This document shows, in pieces, positions 46,064 through 58,144 of a DNA stretch of 64,000 bases (position 1 is the stretch's first letter; each line of letters starts with the position of its first letter). The position numbers were made by a program, and so were the translations under genes. Under the pieces are notes generated by a model, which was not told the DNA's origin, did not search any database, and worked only from the letters and a program-made list of their open reading frames with translations. Source of the stretch: Megaleporinus macrocephalus (taxonomy: Eukaryota > Chordata > Actinopteri > Characiformes > Anostomidae); NCBI GenBank assembly GCA_021613375.1, contig CM038715.1, positions 4,460,378 through 4,524,377 of the forward strand. Direction: 5' to 3'.

Positions 46064-46383
46064 GTAGGTACGCGGGGATTCCGGATTTTCTGCTCGATTT
46101 TTCTTTCCGGGAGAAAACTTTGATGTGTTTAGCGTTACAGCAGAATGTGTTCACACTGCTCTCCACCGCAGCCCCGACTGTTTTCTGTGAGCGTGGTGTG
46201 TTTCAGGCTGACTCTGTCATTTGTGAGCCGGTTACTGAGCGTAAAGCTGGAGAAGGACGTGGCTGAAGTTAGCTTCTTACTCGATCTCTCCGCTCCACCT
46301 TAAATCGTGCAGCACTTACATTCAGGCGCCTCGACCGGCGTAACTGCAGCAGCGTTTAAGGTGGAAAGTAGAGCTGGAATAAG

Positions 46384-46690
46384 AAGCTAACTTCTCTCTC
46401 TATTTCTTTCTCTCTCTCTCTTCTTTTTCTCTCTCCCCTCTCTCTATCTCTATCTGTTCTCTCTCTCTATCTCTCTCTTTTCTCTCTCTCTCTTCTCTCT
46501 ATTTTCTCTTTCTCTTCTCTCTCTCTATATATATTTCTATTCTCTATATATCTATTCTCTCTATCTCTTCTCTCTCTCTTCTCTCTATCCCTCTCTTTTC
46601 TCTCTCTCTTCTCCCTCTCTCCTCTCTCTATCCCTCTCTTTTTTCTCTCTCTATCCCTTTCCTTTCTCTCTCTATCCCTCTCTTTTCTCG

Positions 46691-46722
<32 letters not shown>

Positions 46723-46920
46723 GTATATTTCTATTCTCTCTCTATATCTATTCTCTCTCTCTGTCTCTCTCTCTCTCTCCCTCTTTCCCTTTCTCTTTTT
46801 CTCTCTCTCTTTTCTCTCTCTTTTCTCTCTTTTCTCTCTATCCCTCTCTTTTCTCTCTCTATCCGTCTCTTTTCTCTCTCTGTCTTCTCTCTCGCTCGCT
46901 TGCTCTCTCTCTCTCCTTTC
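46384..46920. repeat. Long imperfect (CT)n / polypyrimidine tract
   Basis: About 540 bp of TCTCTC with TATC and TTTTC interruptions, inside the first intron of the candidate downstream gene. Confidence 0.95.
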
Positions 46921-47010
46921 ATAATAAAATACAGCCTTCTCTACTGTAGCTCCTTATCCTACAAGTTTGCAAATTTGTGTTCTTAGACTATCAGTAGAGT
47001 ATGCCCTGTC

Positions 47011-47012
47011 TG

Positions 47013-47071
<59 letters not shown>

Positions 47072-47076
47072 GTCTG

Positions 47077-47139
<63 letters not shown>

Positions 47140-47140
47140 G
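47011..47140. repeat. (CTAT)n microsatellite
   Basis: About 32 units interrupted once by 'ctgtctgt'. Confidence 0.97.
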
Positions 47141-50036
47141 CAGAGTTAATTTCTGTTTAGATGTAATAAAGTCACTTCTAGTCTACACACTGTTAAAAAT
47201 AGTTTAGGCCCACTGAATGTACTAACTACACATTGTAAGTTGAACAGCCCACTGAAGTTGTTTGAGAGCTTACCCTGCGTCTAGTCAGAGGTGTAAACAG
47301 AGCCATTGAGAGTGATATGATGTGAGATGGTTCATTATAGAGAAACTTGGAGACTTCTTTACAGGGGTGGTGATGGGAACCAGGGGTCGCCATGTCTAAA
47401 ACACAAATTCTTTACTATCCAAAACTGACAGTAAGCCTCCACGTGTCTGCTGAGTGTTTATATTTATTGTTGATGATGTTAATTAAGTGTGGATTCAGGG
47501 ACTCGTTAGCCTTACAGCACACTGCTATATATGGATTAAGATACAGTGATTCAAATACAGTTGTCCAGATCTTCATCACAAAACCACCAGACATGAGGCA
47601 GTGTACATCCAAATACTCTATATACTAACTTTCTGTGAGGGAGCTCAAACTCTTCAGATGTTTGGTTCCAAGCACCAACATTTTGAACAAGCCAGACTCT
47701 CTAGACTCTCCAGGATTCTCTAGAATGGAACATTTCAGGTCAGCTAACTCTAAAAGACTTTGTTTACATGTTAATCATTTAATTAGGTAGAATTCATTGA
47801 AACATCTGTGGAGTTCCCCTTTAAACTTAACTGAATGTCAGTGAACATAACCAAACCTTTTCCTTAACCCTAACCATACCACTTAACTCTTACCAGCACT
47901 TTAGCGCTGTTGAAGACGAACCAGATGAATAGTTTAGAGTTTGAACATCTGTTTATAATCTGTAGCGTACTACACAAATCAACTGGGACTGCTTTTCCAA
48001 AGAGCTGCTAGTTGAAAGGTCATTTGCGGCTTCGCTGATGGTTGTTATTGTCCAGCCATTGGTCCATCCCAAGCGAGAGAAGGACAAACTATTTTTTTAT
48101 GCTAATAGTAAACAGAGGGATGAGTATCAGACACTAGAAGACGCTGAATGTTGTTGAGGGGACTGTTTATTTTTGTGCACCACTACTGTGACTAGCAGCA
48201 ATGAAGCATCAGCTGCCACTCGGTTTTGTTGTGTTGTGTTGTGTATCTCAGAGAGTCATGTTTAGGCTTGCAAAAGACAGAGCTATACTTTAATATGTGC
48301 TATACCGTGTAGAATTGGATCACTGCAGTGGCGTAGAGGCTGTGCCAGCACAACCCTTTCAGAAATAATCTTAAAGGATATTGTAGCCTTCCTTCTGTGT
48401 TTGTTCAGGGCTCTGCTGATTAGAAAGTTTGCTCTTGCCCTTTTAAACTTGCCTGCCTTTAAAAGGGTGCTCGGAGTCTCAGTAAATCAGTTCAGTCCTC
48501 CCCAGCGCACAGAGAGCAAACCGACTTCTGATTAGTCGGCAGGGCTGTTACAAATAGAGGCCGAGATAAATCTTCCAGTAAGAAGCGAAGCCCCTCTATC
48601 CATATATCTTGATTCGCCGTGGTATAGGCCTGTTTTGTGCTCCAAGAAAGAAAAAAAGAGAGAGAGAGAGAGAGAGAGAAACGGGGCCTGAGAGTAGGCT
48701 GTGCTCGCCTCCTGGCTCTGCTGAGAAACCCTTCTCTTTTTTTAGTGCCAGTCTTCGGAAACACAAATAGACTTTAATGCCTATGGTTTATTTTCCCTGT
48801 CTCAACGCAGTGAATATGAATAGACTTTCAAGTAAACACGGGGCAGATTGAGCTACTTAGATCTGGAAGTCGTTTTCAGGAACACTTAGCTGATTGGTCT
48901 AGCAACGAGTGTTTGTGGAAAAAAAAAAATAACGCCAAGAGAAAAGAGAAAGTCCAGTATGCCAGTTTTCGTGCAGCGCTGTGCAAAAGTCAGAGACCAC
49001 CCAATGTTTATTTAATTTCTTTTTAGAGCGGCCTTCAAACACAAGCTTTCAGAAGGTATGCCTGAGGAGTGCTCCGCCTGCGGAAAGTACTGAAAAGTCA
49101 AAGATAAACAGGAGTTTTTACAACTGGTGTTAAAAGTTTGAAAGTACAGAGAAACTGGGACTCCTAACAACCCCGCAAGACACTCTCCGTCAGATTAACA
49201 GGATTTGAAAGCTTTCTTCTTTAAGAGATGGAAGAACATCAAGCTCCACTCTTGCTTTAGTTCTGAAGAAAAGTGTTAAATCGGCACTGTGGGTGTGAAA
49301 GGATGTGTAGCTGTCAGAAAAGCCTCGCTGAGAAAAGGAAATAAATAAAAATAAGAAGAATTTTTTTAAGTAGAGCTGCTGGTGTTCTCTGAACAGTGGA
49401 CTGGCCACCCTGGAGTCCAGACTGCAACAGCATTGAATGTGTTTAATGACTTGGATTGTGTGGAGCGGAACATACAAGCAGCTTGACTGAACTTTAATAT
49501 CTCTGAAGATTTCTTTAAATGGTTTGTACTTTATAGCAGTGTTGACTGCTGTGTTCTATATATCGTCACTGTCCAATGAAAAACATGAGTTTTCTACATC
49601 GTTGGAACACGCCAATGGTTGTCTACATTGTGTGAAAATTTTAGGATAAATGGACAAATAGAAGTGCCCAAAAGTAGCTTGGAAAAAATTCTGGTTCCAT
49701 TGACTTGCATTGAAAGTAAAGTAGGTTTTTGTTCTCTCCTGATAAGTTGCAATTCTGGAGATGATACTTGATACACAAGACACTTATTATATATTTGTTA
49801 TAGTTGAAGGTGAGATAAGAAAGAAGCCAACCAGAGGAATCATGAACCAACCATTAAGAATTCTAATAATAATGATGATGATGATGATAATAATATGAAG
49901 ATAATAATAAAAATAATGCCTAGTAAAGTCTATTGAGAAATTCAGATTGATATTGAGTTTGAAAGTGTAACGTGTCTGTAAATGTGTATTACTCACTAAG
50001 AGAGATGTTTATCAGGGTCTATAAGCCTAGGACTGA
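47141..50036. other. Stretch without recognised exon
   Basis: Mostly unique AT-rich sequence. It includes a (GA)n run at 48655-48680 and a fragment of the 36240-36640 dispersed repeat at 49570-49735. No gene is supported. Confidence 0.5.
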
Positions 50037-50291
50037 ATGATTAGAGGATAATATCACTTTTTTCTGACTAATATTGCGATTGCTTTCTATAAATTAAGGT
50101 TTGTTTTTTCTTGATTGAAGCTAGAGATGGACCGATCAGTATCGGCTATCAGTCGATCGTGCTGAAAGGTGATCAGCCTCAAAAACGCTGATCGGTCCAT
50201 CTCTAGCTTCAATCAAGAAAAAAACAAACCTTAAATTATAGAAAACAATCACAATATTAGTCAGAAAAAAGTGATATTATCCTCCAATCAT
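50037..50291. repeat. Foldback: inverted duplication of a transposon end plus host flank
   Basis: Arms 50037-50139 and 50188-50291 are nearly perfect reverse complements (about 103 nt) around a loop of about 48 nt. Each arm has roughly 85 nt of host flank (aaggtttgttttttcttgat, then ATTGAAGC) joined to the first 18 nt of the element (TAGAGATGGACCGATCAG). Confidence 0.9.
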
Positions 50292-50937
50292 ACTGATCGA
50301 GGGTGGGGCTATATGCTATTATTAGTGCAAGCAAGTCATGAAACCTGGTTTAAACTGGTTTATTACCCTTTTTAATAAGCTCATATGAAACAGCATAATA
50401 TTTTAAACAAAATTAACAGTAAATAAACAAAGTAAATCAAACATATATGGCCAACACAGCAATCATTAAATAAATGCAGTCATTAAACACAGACTCTGGA
50501 TTATTTTAAACAACAGCAAAAACTACAGTCATTAAATTTAGATCTTGAGTTGCTGCTGCTGTTCTGTTTGTACCGGTCAGATCTGGTCTGTAGGTGTTCT
50601 GGGTTGTTTGTTTTGTGCTAGCTGTGCGTGCTAGCTCTGCTGTTTGCTAATACTTACTGTATTCAGCCGCGTGGTGTATACACGTGCCGTGAACCCTGTA
50701 AACTTTTCTCGCAAGGCCACTGCTTTAGTCAGTCTGTAGAAAATGAAATGGTATGTATTTCCACCTAGTGGTTCAAATAGGGACCTGGCCGGAGGGGGTT
50801 TCAACAAAACACTAGCTGGAAAAATAAAAATGATAGATAGATATATATATATATATATATCGGCTGATCACCGATCACATATTTTGATTCAAAATCAGCC
50901 GATACCGATACATAGCCGATCAATCTTTCCATCTCTA
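50122..50937 (-). mobile_element. hAT-like MITE (GATCGG family), copy 1, with perfect 8-bp duplication
   Basis: Bounded by ATTGAAGC at 50114-50121 and 50938-50945. Ends are TAGAGATGGACCGATCAG and, reverse-complemented, TAGAGATGGAAAGATTGATC. The interior (for example 'gtgctagctctgctgtttgc') is the reverse complement of 53971-54830, so the two copies lie in opposite orientation. The left end contains the foldback rearrangement. Confidence 0.88.
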
Positions 50938-50949
50938 ATTGAAGCCTGA

Positions 50950-51310
50950 CTTCTGAATGTGGTGTCAGAGACTGCCTCAGTCAGAGACTGCCTCAGTCAG
51001 AGACTGCCTCTACCTGTGCAGCTTCTAAAGCTTTGCTATCCAGATTTCAAACAGAGACTCTTTTCTTTGGTGTTTAGTTTATTAAACTGTAAATACTGTT
51101 TGACCAGAGGAGGACGGGTCTCCCCTTGTGAGTTTGGTTCCTCCCAAGGTTTCTTCCTCCAGTCTGAGGGAGGTGTTCTTGCCACTGTTGCCTCTGGTTT
51201 GCTCACTGAGGGAGATATGTTGTAACTGTCTGTTTTCAAAACTCTGTAAAGCTGCTTTGAGACAACATCGTTGTAAAAAGCTCTACACAAATAAACTTGA
51301 CTAGACTTGA
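50950..51310 (+). repeat. 3' end of a LINE-like retroelement
   Basis: Contains words typical of a common fish LINE 3' region: 'tttcttcctccagtctgag', 'cttgccactgttgcctctgg', 'gtaaagctgctttgagacaa' and the tail 'acaaataaacttgact'. A 16-bp unit 'agagactgcctcagtc' is repeated about three times at its start (50968-51010). Confidence 0.75.
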
Positions 51311-51599
51311 CGTGTGTCAGACAGAGCTGGTAGGTTGTGGTTGTTTGGCAGCATGTGACTGGTCTAACATACCTGCAGGCGCTTTGTAAGCTTTGTGCTA
51401 TTAGGATTAATTTCCTGTATTAAGACGAAGGCAGTGGTTTTAATAATGCAGGCTATAATTTAAAGAATTGCAGCTCCTAAATTGGGATTTGGATGTGATA
51501 TAGGATGTACAGACTGATGTCTGGGGTGTCTGTGGTAATGTATTTGTTGGATTGAGGCTTTGTATCACTAGCTCTGACCTCCTTGTTGTCTTGTTGCAG

Positions 51600-51707
51600 G
51601 TTTTCCCACCGCAGTGCACTCTAATTTAAGCTTATGTCAAACCCACTGCATGACACATTCAAACCAGTCCTGACTGGAAAAAAAACGACTGACCCCGCAT
51701 TAACAGT
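51600..51707 (+). CDS. Candidate exon of the downstream gene, with an ATG
   Basis: A long pyrimidine tract and acceptor (ttgttgtcttgttgcag) precede it and a consensus donor gtgagt follows at 51708, so it looks like a true internal exon. An ATG at 51634 opens a frame MSNPLHDTFKPVLTGKKTTD to the donor (24 codons plus two bases). I do not recognise the peptide. It may be the real N terminus or only an upstream frame inside a leader exon. A second acceptor at 51614 is possible. Its position after the CpG-rich block suggests the same transcript. Confidence 0.45.
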
Positions 51708-51840
51708 GTGAGTTCATCACTTAGCGTCGCTAGCGTTACTGTGGTGGGTGTTTATCGGGTCGGTGGGGTTGAACGTGTCATGTGTATTTTAGGTATAAAC
51801 ACGGATTAAAAGTGATTCAGTTATCATAGTTGCGTCTTGG

Positions 51841-51872
51841 CTCATTTATTTATTTATTTATTTATTTATTTA
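51841..51872. repeat. (TTTA)n microsatellite
   Basis: Eight tetranucleotide units. Confidence 0.9.
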
Positions 51873-52461
51873 TTCATTTACTTGCTAACAGAAGTTATTC
51901 AAGTTCGTGTTGACGATGACCACATGCAGTCGTCGGCCTTAGCTTAACTAATTCCCGTTCGACCAGTGATGTAAAAAGGATTTCTCCCATGAAACTATAC
52001 GCCTCGCTTCTCAAAGTTCTTCATGTGGTGCTGCTAATTGTGGAACATGTGGGCAGCCAGGCTGCAGATAGTGTGTGCCTGTGTTTCAGACGCGGGTGAT
52101 TAGCCCTGAAGAGAGTCTGGAAGATCAGCCTTGCCCTCAGCGCCAGAGCTAACGTTTGCAAATTGGCTGAACTAATTTCTCCCATCGGTTCTCCTAGCTC
52201 ACAGCCACAGATTTCTAGCTACTTCTGGCTCACGTTAGTTCTTGCTTGTTTACTTCATTCCTACGCAGCTGCGATATGGAGGCCGGGGTTCTTTCCTGAC
52301 CCCCCCCCTCGCCCTGCCTCTACCTCATATAGCAAATGCAGTCTTTAATGGTGTTTGTGGCTCATGGAGCCAACGGCCAGAGAGAGGCCTCTGCCTGCTC
52401 ACGGCTGAGTGGGAGGAGAGCAAGGAAATAAATCTAATTTTCTCTTGAACAGCCGAGCCTT

Positions 52462-52548
<87 letters not shown>

Positions 52549-53970
52549 TATATATATATATCATTGCAGCCGTATTGATAGAAAAAGAAAGGTGTGCCGC
52601 TGTCTCTATAGGTGACTGGCCTAGGGGGTTTCTCTTGGCTTTTAAGGTGCCTTGGCTCAGAGAAAGAGAGAGAAATGGAGGTCTGGTGCAGAGCAGCTGA
52701 GGGTTTTAGGGGGTGGGGGAGTTGAAGGAGAGAACAAGAATCAGATTACGGCCTCCTTCTCTATCCGGATGCAGTGAGTTAAAGGAAAGGAGAAAGCAAT
52801 ATTGAACCGTCTCAGCCATTCACTCAAGCAGAGCCGCTTGTAATCTTTCTCATAGTCTGGTTAGACTTAATAAAGGCTATTGTTTTCGAGCGACTGTGCC
52901 CGGAGTGCTGGTTAATGTCAGTTGTAAGATGTGGACTAGTGTGCCCATGTGTATTCACTGTAGGCTTTCAGGAGCTTCTCTTTTGTACAGTGAACCTGGT
53001 CTGAAATAAGATGTGGTTTTGAAAAGCCAGAGGAGGGCTTGGGTAATGGTGAAGAATGGAGGCTGAAATTGGGTCTGGAGAGATCTTATCCGCTGCAGCA
53101 ATAGCCTACCTGTTTACTCCCACCGCCCCCACCACCCCCCTTTTACTGCAGAGACAGACGTGCACTTCCTGGCTCGGTGACTTTTTTTCTCGCTGAATGT
53201 TATCAGCAGATCTTAATGAACACTGAGTCTACAAATGGCTTCTATGTGGCTGGCAACCAAAGAACACCTCTTTTCAGTAGCTCGGAAGAAAGGACGGCAA
53301 GCAAAGAAAGGAGGGCAGTAAAATCCAATATCGTCGCTTTTGTTTTGGTGGCATTATTCAGATTATTCCCAGAGTGGTCTGGCATAATGGTGCATTGTCA
53401 TTACCTGCGGGACGTTCAGTATTCGGTTTAACAGACCTGTGGCCTTCAGCTCTTTCTGTTCTAAGTGTTCTGTTCAACCTAATTCTTATTTGGGAGCAGG
53501 CCTTCGCTTTCACTTTGAATTATCATGGCGTTTTCCTCACCGCAAGTCCCTCCATTCATGCCGCCGGAGCACAGTTTAGTCCCAAGCCTTTGTTCGAGCG
53601 GTGCTTTTTCGTAGGGGTTTAGAACAAAAGCGGCGAGTTGTTTTGGGTGAGCTGGAGCGTGCAAAGTACACACGCACCCATTATCAGCTGTGCTGGAACC
53701 TCCCTTTGTCTGTCTCGCACTAACCACATGGGCCGCTGGCGTTTGTCTACAGCGAGGTGGGCTACAGGTGGCCATTGTAGTCAAGAGAGGTGTTCTCTTA
53801 ACCCGCTGCTGAGAGGCCCATGTTACCTTAGCAACCATGAAAACAAATTTCCTGGTGGTGGTGGTGTCTGGTCCCTGTTGTCAGTTAGTTTAACAGGCTG
53901 TTTGCGGAGGGCTGTTCAGAAACACCGCACACTGTATGTGCTCATCTCTGCTGACCTGAACTATAAAATC
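51873..53970. other. Intronic or intergenic stretch with a (TA)n array
   Basis: Holds a (TA)n microsatellite at 52463-52561. Otherwise moderately GC-rich unique sequence with no exon that I can support. Confidence 0.5.
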
Positions 53971-54830
53971 TAGAGATGGAAGGATTGATCGGCTATGTAT
54001 CAGTATCGGCCGATTTATAATCAAAATATGTGATCGGTGATCGGCTGATATTTCTCCAATTTAGCGGATCCTAAGAGCTGATCAATGGAGTTAAACCAAT
54101 GAGCCTAATTTCTGTATTTCCAGCTAGTGTTTCATCCAGGAAAAGCAGCCCTCCGGCCAGCTCCCTGCAGTTCCTATCTGAACCACTAGGTGGACATACA
54201 TAACCTTTCATTTTCCACAGACTGACTAAAGCAGATTCATCCAGGATGTTTTTAAAATTAGTAAAATCAGTGTGTCTCGTGGGCAAACCAAAACATTTAA
54301 CACTACTAATCTGATACAGCACTTAAGAGACACCACACGGCTGAATACAGTGAGTATCAGTAAACAGCAGAGCTAGCACACACAGCTAGCACAAAACAAA
54401 CAACCCAGAACACCTACAGACCAGATCTGACCGGTACGAACAGAACAGCAGCAGCAATTCAATATTCTACATTTAATAATTACAGATTTAGTTTAAAATA
54501 ACAGTCTGAGTTTAATGACTGCAGTTCTGACTGCATTTATTTAATTCAATTTAAAGGTAATGATTGCAGTATTGGGGATATTTATTTGATTTACTTTGTT
54601 TATTTACTGTTAATTTAGTTAAAAATATGATGCTGTTTCACATGAGCTCGTTAAAAATGGTAATAAACCAGTTTAGATCATGTTTCATGACTTGCTTGCG
54701 CTAATAACTACATGTAGCCCTGCTGTGGCATATAGCCCCGCCCTCTATCGGTATTGGCTATCGGCTGATCGTGCTGAAAGGTGATTCGCGATCGGAGTCT
54801 GCCTCAAAAAAGCAGATCGGCCCATCTCTA
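53971..54830 (+). mobile_element. hAT-like MITE (GATCGG family), copy 2
   Basis: Ends TAGAGATGGAAGGATTGATC and, reverse-complemented, TAGAGATGGGCCGATCTGCT. Flanked by ATAAAATC (53963-53970) and ATAAACTC (54831-54838), an 8-bp duplication with one mismatch. The interior matches the reverse complement of 50122-50937. No transposase. Confidence 0.85.
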
Positions 54831-55109
54831 ATAAACTCCATAAGAAGTCACTAAGTAGCAGCCCAGGCAGAAGAACAGGGAATCATTTCTGCATGAATAA
54901 CAGTTAAACGCTTATAAAGATGGATTAATGCGGTAAATCAATGTGGAGGGCTTAGCCCCGCCTAACTAAAGCCTCATTTATCAAACACAAAGCAGAGTTT
55001 TAGAGTGGATTGTGCTTCTCGGGGCTTTTCATGCCCTGTATAATAAAGAAATTAGGCTTTTATTAGATTCCTATGCTATTTGAGTTAATAGTAGTCAGTC
55101 AAGCTATTT

Positions 55110-55400
55110 ATCTGTATCCTCTTGAACAAGATTTTATGTTGATTTTCAATTCAATTAAAGTTTTTTACTTTATCTATAGAGGAAGATTAATTACCAAAAG
55201 CTAAACTAAACAAGTATGTTTTCAGTCTAGACTTAAAAGTTGAGACTGTGTCAGAGTCCCAAACATTAGCTAGGAGATTGTTCCAATCTGAGTTCATAAT
55301 AGCAAGCAAGATCTTGCAAGTACATCAACATAGCAGCTGTGCTGTACATCTGTGTGAAGGTTCATGACCAATAGAAATGCTCAGCAGTGACTGAATTCTC
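55110..55400. repeat. Probable ancient interspersed repeat
   Basis: 'aattaccaaaagctaaacta' and 'cagtctagacttaaaagttg' followed by 'gactgtgtcagagtccc' resemble a repeat common in fish genomes. Ends not defined. Confidence 0.35.
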
Positions 55401-56119
55401 GTTAGCTTATCTTACATCAAGTGCAGAGTGTTGTTATCCTCTCTGCACAGTTAGCATTTTGGATATGCATTTGTTTTTCTTTGGACATAAAAATAGAATA
55501 AAATGTCCAATACTGCGTCCATTTCTTGTGTATGTTTTCAAAATTTGCCCCAGTTGTAATTTTGTGTCACAGTCAATGAACTGAATTGATTCGTCTAGTT
55601 TTCTTTTCTTAAGTCAGTCACATAGATACGTTTACACATTCTTTTAAGTTTTACCTAAACATGTAGTTCTGTGTTTCCCTCTTCGCGTATGGCTCTGGCA
55701 TTGTCTCGCTGTCAAATGAAAAACGAGTCACTCAAAAATAGTAACTTCACATGAGAAGCCTTAACTTTCAATATAACTTAATATACAGAGGTTTTATTCC
55801 AAAGAATTTGGAGCATTTCTATTGGTCCATTCATCATGAAGCTTTATAAAGGATCTAAAGGACAGCGGTCGTGAAAAAGGACTGTTCTTCTTACTGCAGT
55901 GATTGTGGAGGTTTTAGCTTCAGTAATCAGTAATCTTTTCATCCTAGAGTATGCTAACATTTATAGAATTGAGGATTCACTGTTAACATCTATTAATGAT
56001 CCTCCCAACTTCATCTCTTTATGGCTTCATTTAAGCCATTTGAGGGAAATGAGCAGGACCTCATATGCCTCCTGATTGAACTGATGCTAGTTTTCCATCT
56101 ACAGTGTTTTGGTCCTAGA

Positions 56120-56676
56120 TAGGGCTGGGCAATAAAACGATAACGATAATTATCGCGAAATAATGTTTCCTTGATAGAACTATAAGACGTAGTCGATAGA
56201 AAGTCGATAGAATTAATTCCGTCGATGTTTTGAGAGACAACACGAATAGCCAATGAGAATAGAGCCACCCCAAACCAATCAAGTGGCTGAACTAGAGTTC
56301 CAGCTATTTCATGTTTGGTTGAAGCACACATAATCTTAAAATAATCTGCTAAGATAAGATAAACAGGTAAACAGGTGCTGTCCTGCTGCTGTGTTGATGA
56401 AGCTCTATGGGATGTTTCATCTTCAAGGTCTCGTGTGTAGCAGTTGTACTGTTGTGATCATCTCCACTGTGCAGAGCTGACAGAGCACCACACTGTTGTG
56501 TTTCTGTGTAAAACACTCCAACAACGTTAGATGAACGTGAGTGATTGATTGTTTGTAGCTGCAGCTCACGTTCCGGATAAATCCATGCTTTCAGTAGGCT
56601 CTGCCATCTTTGCGATTCATCAATGCATGTAATGCTAATCAACATAATTAATGTAAATAAATATATATATTGTAGG

Positions 56677-56758
<82 letters not shown>

Positions 56759-56880
56759 TGTGTGTAATTTATAGAAAATAAAAAACGGTTTAACAAAATT
56801 TTTAAATTTTGATATCTTCACTTCTCACTGAAGGTAAAAAGGCAATAGTGATTTGATTTATATCGTGATATGTATTGATC
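56120..56880. repeat. Degraded DNA element with TATCG-rich ends and internal (TA)n
   Basis: Starts 'tagggctgggcaataaaacg' with 'ataattatcgcgaaataatg', a typical end of fish MITEs. The right side has 'gatttatatcgtgatatgta'. A (TA)n run of about 75 bp lies at 56680-56755. The boundaries are approximate. Confidence 0.5.
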
Positions 56881-57305
56881 AGCTTTTGATGTGAGTAACT
56901 GCTGTGTGGGTCTCTCCTGTGTTGATGCTTTGCTCTGTTAGACACAATAGAAGTGGAATGGAAGAGTGCAAGGGTCTGTTTATCAGAGTAGGTGTTCTGT
57001 TTAAAGGTCGTTCTTCAAGTGTGAAAGAGGTCAGAGTGGAAGCTCTGGTCTGTTTGGAGCTGGAGCTGGAGGCCTCCCACCACTTTTTTCATGTTCCCAC
57101 ACAACAGTGCCCCGTTGAACCACGAGAACCTTCTCATTTCATGGGCTTTAATTTCAGTTAGCTATGGCTGATCGTTCACTTTGATCGTATTAGCCCCGAC
57201 TGCTCTTCGTACGCTCCCATGCTTTCTTGTTGGCTTTACTAAACCCTCTGGAATTAACAGTGGCGATGGCATCTTGATTTCCACTTCCTACAGCTGTCCC
57301 TGATC
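56881..57305. other. Short stretch without recognised gene
   Basis: The frame at 56904-57161 has no recognisable motif or splice context. Confidence 0.45.
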
Positions 57306-57308
57306 TTT

Positions 57309-57347
<39 letters not shown>

Positions 57348-57854
57348 ACTGCTCACTCTTCCACCATCTCTCTCTCTCTCTTTTCTCTGCTCACTTTTCC
57401 ACCATCTCTTTCTCTCTCTCTTTTCTCTGCTGACTTCCACAATCTCTTACTCTCTCACTTTTCTCTGCTCACTCTTCCACCATCTCTTTCTCTCTCTTTT
57501 CTCTGCTCACTTCCACCATCTCTTTCTCTCTCTTTTCTCTGCTCACTTCCACCATCTCTTTCTCTCTCTCTTTTCTCTGCTCACTTCCACCATCTCTTTC
57601 TCTCTCTCTTTTCTCTGCTCACTTCCACAATCTCTTTCTCTCTCTCTTTTCTCTGCTCACTCTTCCACCATCTCTTTCTCTCTCTCTTTTCTCTGCTCAC
57701 TCTTCCCTCTCTCTCTCTCTTTTCTTTGCTCACCTCCACCATCTCTTTCTCTCTCCCTTTTCTCTGCTCACTCTTCCACCATCTCTCTCTCTCATTTCTC
57801 TGCTCACTTCCTCCCTAACCCTTACACTCTCTCTCTTTTCTCTGCTCACTTCCA

Positions 57855-57902
<48 letters not shown>
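57306..57902. repeat. Pyrimidine-rich minisatellite
   Basis: Repeats a 37-40 bp unit built of 'tctctgctcacttccaccat' and 'ctctttctctctctctttt' about 14 times, bordered by pure (CT)n runs on both sides. Confidence 0.9.
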
Positions 57903-57905
<3 letters not shown>

Positions 57906-58144
57906 GTTTGCCCCTGTCTGATCTGCTGTTTTTCCATGCTTACAAGAACATATCATTTAACATGTCATGCACATTCCGCTTTTGCTGTTGTCTAGCCTGC
58001 CGAGCATTGATAAGCTGTTGAGATGCTGAATTCTAAAGAGGTTTAAATAAAAAGAGAAATAAGGAGTTCAGAAGTGCAGCTTGATGTCTTCACTCTTCAT
58101 TAGTGAGACAACATGTTTTGAAAGCACCTTTATTTTGTGTATTA

